Shown: positions 1 to 8,233, counted from the first letter of the stretch. The stretch is 64,000 nt of DNA from Paracoccaceae bacterium (GCA_012103375.1 WLWX01000001.1:1726501-1790500); one strand, 5' to 3'. Program-made: numbers and translations. The notes: a model not told the origin generated them from the sequence alone.

Positions 1-414
1 CTGACCCGGCTTGGCAACGGCCGTCCGAAGATCGCGATCCTGTCAGCGACGGAATCGGTCATCCCCTCGGTCCCAAGCTCGGTCGAGGGCGAAGAGCTGG
101 CCACCTGGGCCGCGACCGAGGTTGCCGGGGCGGATGTGGCCGGGCCGCTGGCGCTGGACCTGATCCTGTCGCCTGACGCGGTGGCCACGAAAGGGCTGAG
201 CGGCCATCCCGTTGCGGGAATGGCCGATGCGGTGATCGTGCCGGACATCGTATCCGGCAACGTGCTGTTCAAGGCGCTGGTCTACCTGTCGGGTGGCTGT
301 GCGGGCGGTATCGTGATGGGGGCCAAAGTGCCGATCCTGCTGACCAGCCGGGCCGACCCGCCCGCGGCGCGGCTTGCCTCGGCTGCGCTGGCCGCCATCG
401 TCAGCGCGCCATGA
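1..414 (+). CDS. pta: Phosphate acetyltransferase (sulfonate-linked type), C-terminal part
   Basis: The last 137 residues of a PTA_PTB-family acyltransferase; the 5' part lies outside the window. The frame is open from base 1 and contains the typical C-terminal signature ATESV, then GPLALDLILSPDA, GHPVAGMADAVIVPDI, GGIVMGAKVPILLTSRAD. The enzyme interconverts acetyl phosphate and acetyl-CoA in the cytoplasm. In roseobacters a Pta of this kind works after sulfoacetaldehyde acetyltransferase (Xsc), which releases acetyl phosphate and sulfite from taurine or isethionate carbon; the following tauE/safE and soeABC genes support that role, but xsc itself is not visible here. The stop codon overlaps the original tauE start (ATGA at 411-414), so the two genes were translationally coupled. 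A bifunctional enoyl-CoA hydratase/Pta is a less likely alternative. Confidence 0.82.
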   Translation: MTRLGNGRPKIAILSATESVIPSVPSSVEGEELATWAATEVAGADVAGPLALDLILSPDAVATKGLSGHPVAGMADAVIVPDIVSGNVLFKALVYLSGGCAGGIVMGAKVPILLTSRADPPAARLASAALAAIVSAP

Positions 415-431
415 TCGAAACGCTGCTGGCT

Positions 432-649
432 GATTGTGTTGAAAAACTCCGTTTTAGGGCCTGAACGATGATTTTTCTTTCCATGCAGCCCGATCCTAAA
501 TTTTTGGCGCGGGGGTCGGCCCAAATCGCCTACATGCGCTCACGCGCAGCCATGCGCTGTCTCGTGGTCAAAGCTTTCCGACTATTTCGCTTCATAGGTT
601 TTCGCAAGAAATCCGCGACGCTCTGATTTCGGAGTTTTTCAACACAATC
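432..649 (+). mobile_element. 218-bp MITE-like element, copy 1
   Basis: The element begins and ends with perfect 20-bp inverted repeats starting GATTGTGTTGAAAAACTC and is flanked by a 4-bp direct repeat GGCT (428-431 and 650-653). It is too short for a transposase. Reading the second copy at 42216-42433 on the opposite strand gives the same 218 bases throughout as far as I can compare by eye. Inside there are only short frames, so it is probably a non-autonomous derivative of a DDE transposon mobilised in trans. The terminal TGTTGAAAAACTC resembles ends seen in several IS5- and IS1182-type elements, but I cannot assign the family with certainty. It interrupts codon 7 of tauE/safE. Confidence 0.85.
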
Positions 650-1064
650 GGCTGCAACCGGGTTTTCGGCACCGACGCTGATGATTTTGGCGGGCATCTG
701 TTTTGCCGCCGGGCTGGTGCGCGGCTTTTCCGGATTCGCCCTTAGCGCCCTCGTGATGGCCAGTGCGGTGACAATTCTTGCGCCAATCGAGTTGATCCCG
801 ATCTGCTGGGTTCTCGATATGGTCGCGTCATTAATGCTGCTGCGCCGCGGCACTGCCGAGGCAGACCGCCGGATGGTTCTGACCTTGTTCGTGGGATCCG
901 CCGTGGGAATCCCGGTTGGGCTGTGGCTGACAACCTCGCTGCCGGTCGAAACCTCAAAATTCATCGCTTTGACATTGATTTTGACGCTGGCTGGACTGCA
1001 ACTGGCGCGTATCCGATTGTCGTTTCTTGCCTCAACCCAGGGCACCTGGCTGACCGGGCTGCTA

Positions 1065-2117
1065 AAGCGTTTCGACATTAACCTGAGACATATCCGGCGG
1101 CCTTAAAGTAGTTCCAGCATTCTACTGGGTCGTAGAGATCGCAGATTGCTCCGATTGCTTCGAAGACCTGGGTAAAGGACCTGGCCCCGATCCGTCGCAA
1201 ATGGGCTTTCAGTTTAGAGAAGGCCTGCTCGATGGGATTCAGGTCGGGCGAGTACGGTGGCAGGTAAAGGAACCAGCAGCCGTGATTGCGTAAAGCCTGC
1301 GTCGCCTCCTTATTCCGGTGGGTTGCCAGGTTGTCGAGAATGACGACAGTGCCGGGGTTGATCTCGGGGACCAGCACTTCGCGGATGTAGGCCGCGAAGG
1401 CGGGGCCATCTATCGCTCCCTTGATGACCCAAGGTGCGATCAGCGCGCCTTGGGTCAGGCCCGCGATCAAGGTTTGGGTTCCCCAGCTTCCGAAGGGCGC
1501 ATCCATCGTCAGGCGCTTACCGCGCTTGGCTCTGCCGCGTAGGCGCGTGAGGTTTGTCTTCACTGCGGTTTCGTCAATAAAGACAACGCGCTCAGGAAAG
1601 GTCGCAATGGCTGGCGAGCGGTATCTGAACCAGTCGGCCCGTTGCTGCCTTACCTTGGCGCGGCGGCGCTCGGTGGCGACCAGCGACTTTTTTTGTACGT
1701 GAAGCCGAGCCGGGACAGAAGGTTGGCGATGGAGGAGTGATGCACCCGCACACCCTCTGCATCGGCCAGCGCATTACGCAACTCAAAGAGCGTGATGTCA
1801 GGGTCTTGTGCGATCAACTCCTCAAAGAATTCCCGATGCGGAGCCAGCTTTCCCTTGTCGCGCGGCGGTCCCTGCCGGGCAGGTTCCGCATGACCCTTCA
1901 TCCTCACCTGACGCGCCCACCGCGCGCCTGTGGCAGGCGACAGCTTCAACCGCAACGCCGCCGCGCGCCCGCTCAACCCTTCTTCAATGTATCTCTGAAA
2001 CCGTATCCGAAGCGCAGATGGCAAAGGTGCTGACATGATCCATCCTCCCAAACAGGATGAATCACAGATCAGGTCTCAAGGGAATCCCTCGCGATTCAGG
2101 TTCAAGACGAAACGCTT
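1065..2117 (-). mobile_element. IS630-family insertion sequence, copy 1
   Basis: A 1053-bp element flanked by TA on both sides (1063-1064 and 2118-2119), the target duplication typical of the IS630/Tc1/mariner group. Its ends form an imperfect inverted repeat of about 20 bp beginning AAGCGTTTCG with a second conserved block AACCTGA. It carries one transposase split over two frames on the minus strand. A second copy at 28437-29489 has the same length and differs, by my reading, at two bases: position 2107 versus 28447 near the end, and 1858 versus 28696 in the first frame (Asp versus Gly). It is inserted in tauE/safE. Confidence 0.93.
1078..2036 (-). CDS. IS630-family transposase, two frames joined by -1 frameshift
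   Basis: Frame 1 (2036 down to 1650) encodes the N-terminal helix-turn-helix region (MSAPLPSALRIRFQRYIEEG, winged-helix RLKLSPATGARWARQV). Frame 2 (to 1078) carries the DDE catalytic domain: VVFIDETAV (D1), VVILDNLATH (D2) and PYSPDLNPIEQAF (E). The frames meet at a run of seven A on the coding strand (1688-1694); slipping back one base continues KK-KSLVATERRR into the catalytic frame, giving about 319 residues, a normal IS630 size. The ATG at 2036 is preferred because GGAGG lies 7 nt upstream. The same arrangement is kept in the second copy, which supports programmed frameshifting rather than decay. Confidence 0.88.
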
Positions 2118-2558
2118 TAGTGGGCATCGCGACGGGCATCGCCTCGCTTGCGGGAATGGTCATTGCGCTGTTTGTGCTGTCACGGAACGCGCCCGTGCGC
2201 GTTATGCGCGCAAGTCTGGTGCTGTTTTTGTTCATCAGCTCGCTCATGTCGATCGTTTTCCTCTTGCTCTATGGTGTCATGACCGAAACGGCTGCGATCC
2301 GGGGGCTGGTCCTTGCCGTCCCCTCCTCAATCGGCGTGTTCATTGGCAGCCGGATGTTCATCCCCCGGTTCAAGCCCTGGTATCGCCCGTTCAGCCTGAC
2401 CCTGTTGATCGGACTTGCGGCCTTTGGTCTGGTGAGGACGGCTTTTTGAACCGGTCGGCGAACATACGTCCCTCAATTGGGCCTCAGATCGGAAAAAACT
2501 GGTCGCACCGGGGCGGGAATCGCTATTTAGTGCGCGGTGGAAAAAAGCACGGTCTGGC

Positions 2559-5456
2559 ATGACAAAGCATCAACAACCCAAAGTGGACACTTCGCCCAAA
2601 GTCTCGGACGAAGTGCGCCAGACGACCTGCTACATGTGCGCCTGCCGTTGTGGCATCAACGTGCATATGAAGGGGGGCGAGGTTGCCTATATCGAAGGCA
2701 ACCGCGATCACCCGGTGAACCGGGGTGTGTTGTGTGCCAAGGGCAGCGCCGGGATCATGCAGCACCTGTCGCCCGCACGCCTGAAGGCACCGATGAAACG
2801 CGTCGGCCCACGCGGATCAGGCCAATTTGCCGAGATCAGCTGGGACGAGGCGCTGGAACTTGCCAAAAGCTGGATGGAACCGCTGCGCGAAACGGCCCCC
2901 GAAAAGCTGGCATTCTTTACCGGCCGCGATCAAAGCCAAAGCTTCACCAGCTGGTGGGCCCAGGCCTTCGGGACGCCGAATTATGCCGCCCACGGTGGCT
3001 TCTGCTCGGTCAACATGGCCGCTGCCGGTATCTATACGATGGGCGGCGCGTTTTGGGAGTTTGGTCAGCCCGATTGGGAAAACACCAAGCTGTTTATGAT
3101 CTTTGGCGTCGCCGAAGATCACGACAGCAACCCGATCAAGATCGGGCTGGGGCGGCTGAAGGAACGTGGTGCCAAGGTCATCGGGGTGAACCCGATCCGC
3201 ACCGGCTATAACGCCGTGGCGGACGAATGGATCGGCATCACGCCGGGCACAGACGGTCTGTTCATCCTCAGCCTGGTGCATTGCCTGATGAAGGCCGGGA
3301 AGATCGACCTCGACTATCTGGCGAACTTCACCAATGCGGCCTGCCTTGTGAACGACGATGCCAGCTCGGACGAATATGGTCTGATCCTGCGGGACGAGGA
3401 TGGCAAGGAAGTCGTGATCGACCGTGAGACGCACCAGCGGGTTCCCTTCGATCAGAAAGGCGTCATTCCAGATCTGACCGGGCGCTGGCGCCATGCAGGT
3501 ATCACCTATCGCACGGTGATGTCGAAAATGGCGGACCGGTATATGTCCGACAGCTATGCCCCGGAAGTGGTCGGCCCGGTGATCGGGATGGATGCGAACC
3601 GGATCCGCCGCATCGCTGCTGAACTGGCCGAAGTGGCCTTCGATCAGGCGATCGAGATTGCCCAGCCCTGGACAGATTTCCGCGGCCAGAAACACGACAA
3701 GATGATCGGGCGTCCGGTTGCGTTCCACGCCATGCGCGGAATCTCGGCCCATTCCAACGGCTTCCAGACCTGCCGCGCGCTGCATCTGCTGCAAATCATC
3801 CTTGGCAGCGTCGAGGTTCCGGGCGGGTTCCGCTTCAAACCGCCATATCCCAAGCCCGCGACAGCACACCCCAAGCCCCACGCCGTCGCGGTGCCCGGTC
3901 AGCCGCTGGGCGGGCCGCATCTGGGGTTTGTCCACGGGCCGGACGATCTGGCGATTGACGACGACGGAACGCCCCTGCGCATCGACAAGGCGTTCAGCTG
4001 GGATCACCCGATGAGCGCGCACGGGTTGATGCATATGGTGATTTCGAACGCCCATGCAGGCGACCCGTACAAGATCGACACTCTGTTCCTTTACATGGCG
4101 AATATGGCCTGGAATTCGTCGATGAACACCTCGGGCGTGATGCGCATGCTGACCGAGATGGATGAGGGTGGCGAATATGTCATCCCGCATCTGATCGTCG
4201 CCGATGCCTATTCGAGTGAGACTGTCGCCTTCGCCGATCTGGTCCTGCCCGACACCACCTATCTGGAACGCCACGACTGCATCAGCCTGCTGGACCGCCC
4301 GATATCGGAGGCTGAGGCGGCGGCAGATGCGATCCGCTGGCCCGTCGTTGATCCCGACCGCAACGTGCGCGGCTTTCAGTCCGTGCTGCTGGACCTTGGC
4401 CACCGCCTTGGCCTGCCGGGGTTCGTGGCCGAAGATGGCACCGCCAAGTTCAGCGATTACGCCGACTATATGGTCAGCCATGAGCGTCGCGACGGCATCG
4501 GCCCGCTGGCCGGGTGGCGGGGCAAGGACGGCAAATCGGGCGGGCGCGGCGCGCCCAATGCCAATCAGATCGAGCGTTACAAGGACGCGGGCGGCTTCTG
4601 GATGAGCCATATTCCCGACGAGGCTTTGTACTACAAACCCTGGAACAAGGCCTATCAGGATTGGGCTGTCGAGGTGGGTCTGTTCGATGCGCCGCAGCCC
4701 TATCTGTTCACGCTGTGGTGCGAACCAATGCGCCGGTTCCAGCTGGCCGCCGAAGGTCAGGGCAGCCGCCAGCCGCCTGCGCATCTGAAAGACCGGGTTC
4801 ACGCCGCGATGGATCCGCTGCCGATCTGGTCCGCGCCCTTCGGCGATACCGATATGGATGAATACCCGCTGCACGCGCTGACCCAGCGCCCGATGGCGAT
4901 GTATCATTCCTGGGGCAGTCAGAACGCCTGGCTGCGCCAGATCCACGGGGTGAACCCGATGTATGTCCCCACCGCCGTCTGGGTGGCGAACGGGTTCGAG
5001 GATGGCGACTGGGCAAAAGTCACCTCTCCGCATGGAGAGATTGTCGTGCCGGTCGCCCATATGGCGGCGCTGAACGATCAGACGATCTGGACCTGGAACG
5101 CGATCGGCAAGCGCAAGGGCGCCTGGGCGCTGGACGATGATGCGCCCGAGGCGAAGAAGGGCTTCCTGCTGAACCACCTGATTCACGAACTGCTGCCACC
5201 CAAGGGCGACGGCATGCGTTGGGCCAACTCGGACCCGGTCACCGGGCAGGCAGCGTGGTTTGACCTGCGGGTCCGCCTGGAAAAGACCGACGCACCCGAT
5301 GAGGTGAAGCCGAACTTCAACGCTCAGGTCAGCCCGGTTGGCAAGGGCCCGGATGAATTGGCCCGCGAAAGCGATGCGCGGTCGTTTACCCGCGCGCAGG
5401 TTCAGGCGACAATTTCCGAGAAACTGGCGAAATTCAAACCGCGGGGGCCGGCGTGA
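2559..5456 (+). CDS. soeA: Cytoplasmic sulfite dehydrogenase, molybdopterin subunit SoeA
   Basis: A 965-residue molybdopterin bis(MGD) oxidoreductase of the DMSO-reductase/polysulfide-reductase superfamily. An N-terminal 4Fe-4S site is formed by C24, C27, C31 and C59 (CYMCACRCG and GVLCAKG). C149 in HGGFCSVN sits where the family places its Mo ligand (inference). There is no twin-arginine or other signal peptide, so it acts in the cytoplasm. SoeA, SoeB and SoeC oxidise sulfite to sulfate and pass electrons to the quinone pool; this is established for phototrophic sulfur bacteria and for roseobacters degrading sulfonates. Neighbours fit: pta and tauE/safE upstream, an iron-sulfur subunit and a membrane anchor downstream. 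Family resemblance to formate dehydrogenase or tetrathionate/polysulfide reductases is the alternative, but the DmsB/DmsC-like partners and the context favour Soe. Confidence 0.82.
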   Translation: MTKHQQPKVDTSPKVSDEVRQTTCYMCACRCGINVHMKGGEVAYIEGNRDHPVNRGVLCAKGSAGIMQHLSPARLKAPMKRVGPRGSGQFAEISWDEALELAKSWMEPLRETAPEKLAFFTGRDQSQSFTSWWAQAFGTPNYAAHGGFCSVNMAAAGIYTMGGAFWEFGQPDWENTKLFMIFGVAEDHDSNPIKIGLGRLKERGAKVIGVNPIRTGYNAVADEWIGITPGTDGLFILSLVHCLMKAGKIDLDYLANFTNAACLVNDDASSDEYGLILRDEDGKEVVIDRETHQRVPFDQKGVIPDLTGRWRHAGITYRTVMSKMADRYMSDSYAPEVVGPVIGMDANRIRRIAAELAEVAFDQAIEIAQPWTDFRGQKHDKMIGRPVAFHAMRGISAHSNGFQTCRALHLLQIILGSVEVPGGFRFKPPYPKPATAHPKPHAVAVPGQPLGGPHLGFVHGPDDLAIDDDGTPLRIDKAFSWDHPMSAHGLMHMVISNAHAGDPYKIDTLFLYMANMAWNSSMNTSGVMRMLTEMDEGGEYVIPHLIVADAYSSETVAFADLVLPDTTYLERHDCISLLDRPISEAEAAADAIRWPVVDPDRNVRGFQSVLLDLGHRLGLPGFVAEDGTAKFSDYADYMVSHERRDGIGPLAGWRGKDGKSGGRGAPNANQIERYKDAGGFWMSHIPDEALYYKPWNKAYQDWAVEVGLFDAPQPYLFTLWCEPMRRFQLAAEGQGSRQPPAHLKDRVHAAMDPLPIWSAPFGDTDMDEYPLHALTQRPMAMYHSWGSQNAWLRQIHGVNPMYVPTAVWVANGFEDGDWAKVTSPHGEIVVPVAHMAALNDQTIWTWNAIGKRKGAWALDDDAPEAKKGFLLNHLIHELLPPKGDGMRWANSDPVTGQAAWFDLRVRLEKTDAPDEVKPNFNAQVSPVGKGPDELARESDARSFTRAQVQATISEKLAKFKPRGPA

Positions 5457-5501
5457 TGGGTGTTCAAATCTCGACCGTCCGTTCGGGCGGCCATCGTCGG
5501 A

Positions 5502-5537
5502 GCCTCCGGCGGGGATATTTTGGGGTCAATGATGGAA
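5502..5537 (+). repeat. Dispersed intergenic motif, copy 1 (CCGGCGGGGATATTTT type)
   Basis: The spacer between soeA and soeB contains GCCTCCGGCGGGGATATTTT followed by GGGGTCAATGATGGA. Nearly the same string recurs just after hdaA (20468-20501) and, diverged at its left side, after ppk1 (22828-22859). Each copy sits between a stop codon and the next co-directional gene. The function is unknown; an RNA-processing, attenuation or simple dispersed-repeat role is possible. Confidence 0.75.
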
Positions 5538-5547
5538 AGGGGGCGCG

Positions 5548-6303
5548 ATGACACAGCTTCCGCCTCCATCCTACGTCAAGCTGGGTCTTGTCATTGATCT
5601 GGACACCTGTGTGGGCTGTCACGCCTGCGTGGTGGCCTGCAAGGGCTGGAACACCGAAAATTATGGCGCGCCGCTGGGCGACGAAGACCCCTATGGCGCC
5701 GAACCGGTCGGAAGCTTTTTGAACCGGGTGCATTCCTATGAGGTGCAGCCCGACGAAGGCCCCACACAGCTGGTGCATTTCCCGAAATCCTGCCTGCATT
5801 GCGAAGATGCACCCTGCGTCACCGTCTGCCCCACCGGCGCCAGTTACAAGCGGGCCGAAGATGGCATTGTGCTGGTGAACGAGGATGCCTGCATCGGCTG
5901 CGGTCTATGTGCCTGGGCCTGCCCTTACGGCGCGCGGGAAATGGACCCGGTCGAGAATGTGATGAAAAAATGCACTCTGTGTGTGGACCGGATTTACAAT
6001 GAAAACCTGGAGCCCGAAGATCGGGAGCCTGCCTGCGTGCGCACCTGCCCGGCGGGCGCGCGCCATTTTGGCGATCTGGGCGATCCGACCAGCGCGGTTT
6101 CGGAACTGGTAGCGCATCGGCGTGGTTTCGATCTGATGCCAGAACAAGGCACCAAGCCGGTCAACAAGTACCTGCCGCCCCGAAAGAAGGACGTCGAGAT
6201 TGACGTTCTGGCGCCGATGCTGGAACCGGTTGCCATCGACGCACATGGCTTCCTCGGCTGGATCGACCGGACGCTGGGCAAGCTGCCTGGTGGAGGCACG
6301 TAA
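5548..6303 (+). CDS. soeB: Sulfite dehydrogenase iron-sulfur subunit SoeB
   Basis: A 251-residue DmsB-like polyferredoxin. Four cysteine groups for four 4Fe-4S clusters are visible: CVGCHACVVAC, CLHCEDAPCVTVCP, CIGCGLCAWACP and CTLCVDR...CVRTCP. It relays electrons from SoeA to the membrane subunit SoeC. There is no signal peptide, in keeping with a cytoplasmic complex. The gene starts 91 bp after soeA and ends 1 bp before the soeC ATG. A GGAAAGGGGG tract just upstream of ATG 5548 serves as ribosome binding site. Homologous subunits serve DMSO, polysulfide and tetrathionate reductases, so the assignment rests on the operon. Confidence 0.84.
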   Translation: MTQLPPPSYVKLGLVIDLDTCVGCHACVVACKGWNTENYGAPLGDEDPYGAEPVGSFLNRVHSYEVQPDEGPTQLVHFPKSCLHCEDAPCVTVCPTGASYKRAEDGIVLVNEDACIGCGLCAWACPYGAREMDPVENVMKKCTLCVDRIYNENLEPEDREPACVRTCPAGARHFGDLGDPTSAVSELVAHRRGFDLMPEQGTKPVNKYLPPRKKDVEIDVLAPMLEPVAIDAHGFLGWIDRTLGKLPGGGT

Positions 6304-6304
6304 C

Positions 6305-7177
6305 ATGCATCCGGCACCCTCTATCATCGTTTTCACGACACTTTCGGGCATTGGCTTCGGGCTGCTGATCTTTCTTGGGCTGGGGCTACCGGTGGTGACC
6401 GGATGGCTTGGCTTTATCGCCTTTGGCACGGCCTTTTCGGCGGCGGTTGCCGGGCTTGTCGCCTCGACCTTCCATCTTGGGCATCCCGAACGCGCGCTGC
6501 TGGCGTTTACCCAGTGGCGGTCAAGCTGGCTGAGCCGTGAGGCATGGCTGGCTTGCGGTGCGCTGATCACCATGGGCCTCTATGGCACAGCCGCGGTGCT
6601 GTTCGGGGTACGGATTGCTCCGCTGGGCTGGATCGGTGCGGCGCTGTGTCTGGGCACCATTGGCGCAACCTCGATGATGTATGGGCAGTTGAAGACCGTG
6701 CCGCGTTGGCGGCACTGGAGCACGCCGCCGTTGTTCTTTGCCTATGGTCTGGGCGGTGGAGCGTTGCTGGCCGGGCAGATTTCGGCGGCGATTGCGCTGC
6801 TGGCGCTGGCCGGCGTGGTTCAGGTGCTGGCCTGGTACATGGGCGACAAGGCGCTGGCCGAGACGGGGTCGGACACCGGCACCGCAACCGGCCTTTGGCC
6901 GCGCGGCAAGGTGCGCGCGTTCGAATCCCCACACACCGGGCCGAATTATCTGACGCGCGAGATGGTCTATGTCATCGGGCGCAAACGCGCGACGCAGCTG
7001 CGCGTGATCTCGTTGATCCTGGCTGTTGTCGTGCCGGTTGCGGTGCTGATCATCGTGCCGGGCCATGTATTCGCGGCAGTGGCCATCATCAGCCACGTTC
7101 TGGGCGTGCTGACCGCCCGCTGGTTGTTCTTTGCCGAGGCTGAGCACGTCGTCGGGTTGTTTTACGGCGCGCGCTGA
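6305..7177 (+). CDS. soeC: Sulfite dehydrogenase membrane anchor SoeC (DmsC family)
   Basis: A 290-residue integral membrane protein of the DmsC type with about eight hydrophobic helices, beginning MHPAPSIIVFTTLSGIGFGLL. DmsC-like anchors bind quinone and hold the catalytic pair on the inner face of the membrane; here electrons from sulfite would enter the quinone pool. The family marks HLGHPERA near residue 58 and GPNYLTREMVY after the middle loop are present. I chose ATG 6305, directly after the soeB stop; an upstream in-frame start at 6200 would overlap soeB by 100 bp and is unlikely. Its TGA overlaps the next gene's ATG (TGATG). Confidence 0.83.
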   Translation: MHPAPSIIVFTTLSGIGFGLLIFLGLGLPVVTGWLGFIAFGTAFSAAVAGLVASTFHLGHPERALLAFTQWRSSWLSREAWLACGALITMGLYGTAAVLFGVRIAPLGWIGAALCLGTIGATSMMYGQLKTVPRWRHWSTPPLFFAYGLGGGALLAGQISAAIALLALAGVVQVLAWYMGDKALAETGSDTGTATGLWPRGKVRAFESPHTGPNYLTREMVYVIGRKRATQLRVISLILAVVVPVAVLIIVPGHVFAAVAIISHVLGVLTARWLFFAEAEHVVGLFYGAR

Positions 7178-8163
7178 TGGGGTTCCGTCCGGGGTTCGAT
7201 CCTCGTTGGCGGGACGAGGCAGACTATGTCCTTGGCATCACCCATGACATCTGGGAAGGGCGGCAGATCGCTGGCCTCACGAAGTGGTATGCGGATGATC
7301 TGATCGTGCGTTCGCCCGCGTCAGTGGTGAAAGGCAATCAGGGGATCATCGCGACAACGCTGGCAACGCTGGCCGAATTCCCGGATCGCGCGTTGCTGGG
7401 CGAGGATGTGATTTGGTGCGGGGTGGACGAAGGCTGCTTCCTCAGCTCGCACCGGTTGCTGTGTACGGCGACCCACAGCGGCGCGGGCGTCTATGGTGCG
7501 CCGACCGGCAAGCGTCTGACATACCGTATTTTGGCCGACTGCTTTTGTCGCGCGGATCAGGTGGCAGACGAATGGCTTGTCCGCGATCAGGGTGCGATTG
7601 TCCGACAGCTTGGACAGGATCCGCAGGAGTGGACCCGCGCGCTGATCGCCCGCGAAGGCGGGCCGGGGGCCTGTGTTCCGCCGTTCACGCCAGCAATCGA
7701 CCTGCCCGGCCCCTATCGGGGGACAGGTGACGGGCATCCGCTGGGGGCCACGCTTGCGGGGCTGCTGGAACGGGTGATGTCGGGCGAGATGTCGGCGATC
7801 CCATCCGGGTGGGACCGCGCGGCCGAGGTGCATTACGCAGGCCATGTGGACGGCCACGGCCATGGTGCCGCGGATCGCCATTGGTTGAGCTTGCGCGCCG
7901 CATTCCCGTCAGCCCTGTTCCGCATCGAACATGCCACCGGGCGCGACGATCCGGGCATGCCCCCACGCGCCGCCGTGCGCTGGTCCCTGCAAGGGTCGCA
8001 CGATGGCCCCGGGGCTTTTAGCGCGCCAAGCGGTGCTGAGGTTTATGTGATGGGGATCACCCACGCCGAATTCGGCCCCTGGGGGCTGCGGCGCGAATGG
8101 ACGCTGTTCGATGAGACGGCAATCTGGAAACAGATATTGCTGGCAAAAGGCGATGGGTGTTGA
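7177..8163 (+). CDS. SnoaL-like (NTF2-fold) protein coupled to soeABC
   Basis: A 328-residue protein whose two halves each look like a SnoaL/NTF2-like fold: the first half contains EGRQIAGLTKWYADDLIVRSP and WLVRDQGAIVRQLG, and the second contains HWLSLRAAFPSALFRIEH and REWTLFDETAIWKQILL. These folds form a cone-shaped pocket used by cyclases, isomerases and binding proteins; no catalytic role can be assigned here. The start ATG overlaps the soeC stop by one base, so it is translationally coupled to the sulfite dehydrogenase operon, suggesting a role in sulfonate metabolism or a related small-molecule step. No signal peptide or membrane helix is seen. Confidence 0.7.
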   Translation: MGFRPGFDPRWRDEADYVLGITHDIWEGRQIAGLTKWYADDLIVRSPASVVKGNQGIIATTLATLAEFPDRALLGEDVIWCGVDEGCFLSSHRLLCTATHSGAGVYGAPTGKRLTYRILADCFCRADQVADEWLVRDQGAIVRQLGQDPQEWTRALIAREGGPGACVPPFTPAIDLPGPYRGTGDGHPLGATLAGLLERVMSGEMSAIPSGWDRAAEVHYAGHVDGHGHGAADRHWLSLRAAFPSALFRIEHATGRDDPGMPPRAAVRWSLQGSHDGPGAFSAPSGAEVYVMGITHAEFGPWGLRREWTLFDETAIWKQILLAKGDGC

Positions 8164-8233
8164 TGGCCGCAGGCGGCTGCTGTTTGGCCGCCAATCTGCC
8201 CCAGGGTCCACAGATGAACACCCCGCCCCCTAG

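Larger units (their letters stand above)
411..2449 (+). pseudogene. TauE/SafE-family sulfite exporter, disrupted by a MITE and an IS630 element
   Basis: A membrane exporter gene (TauE/SafE family, about 250 residues, two hydrophobic halves) split into three pieces: 411-431, 654-1064 and 2120-2449. Removing the 218-bp MITE with one GGCT duplicate, and the 1053-bp IS with one TA duplicate, joins the pieces in frame as a single 253-codon protein: MIETLLA | ATGFSAP...WLTGLL | VGIATGIASL...GLVRTAF. The start ATG overlaps the pta stop. The family exports sulfite or small sulfonates; placement between pta and soeABC matches the roseobacter sulfonate loci where the exporter (called TauZ in some strains) removes sulfite made by Xsc. 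Both halves keep intact hydrophobic helices with no further stops, so inactivation looks recent. Residual downstream fragments starting at 681 would lack the N-terminus and half of the helices. Confidence 0.88.

Noticed and set aside
2817-5186. A 789-codon frame antisense to soeA
   Set aside because: It is the mirror of a well-supported gene; its His/Arg/Asp-rich composition is typical of antisense frames in GC-rich genomes.
2559-5456. Formate dehydrogenase or tetrathionate reductase identity for the molybdoenzyme
   Set aside because: No formate-type partners (FdhD, NADH-binding subunits) or signal peptide; DmsB/DmsC-like partners and the pta/tauE context favour SoeABC.
6915-6935. tRNA-like GTTCGAATCCC string
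   Set aside because: It lies in the soeC reading frame (RAFESPHTG) and no acceptor or anticodon stem can be built around it.
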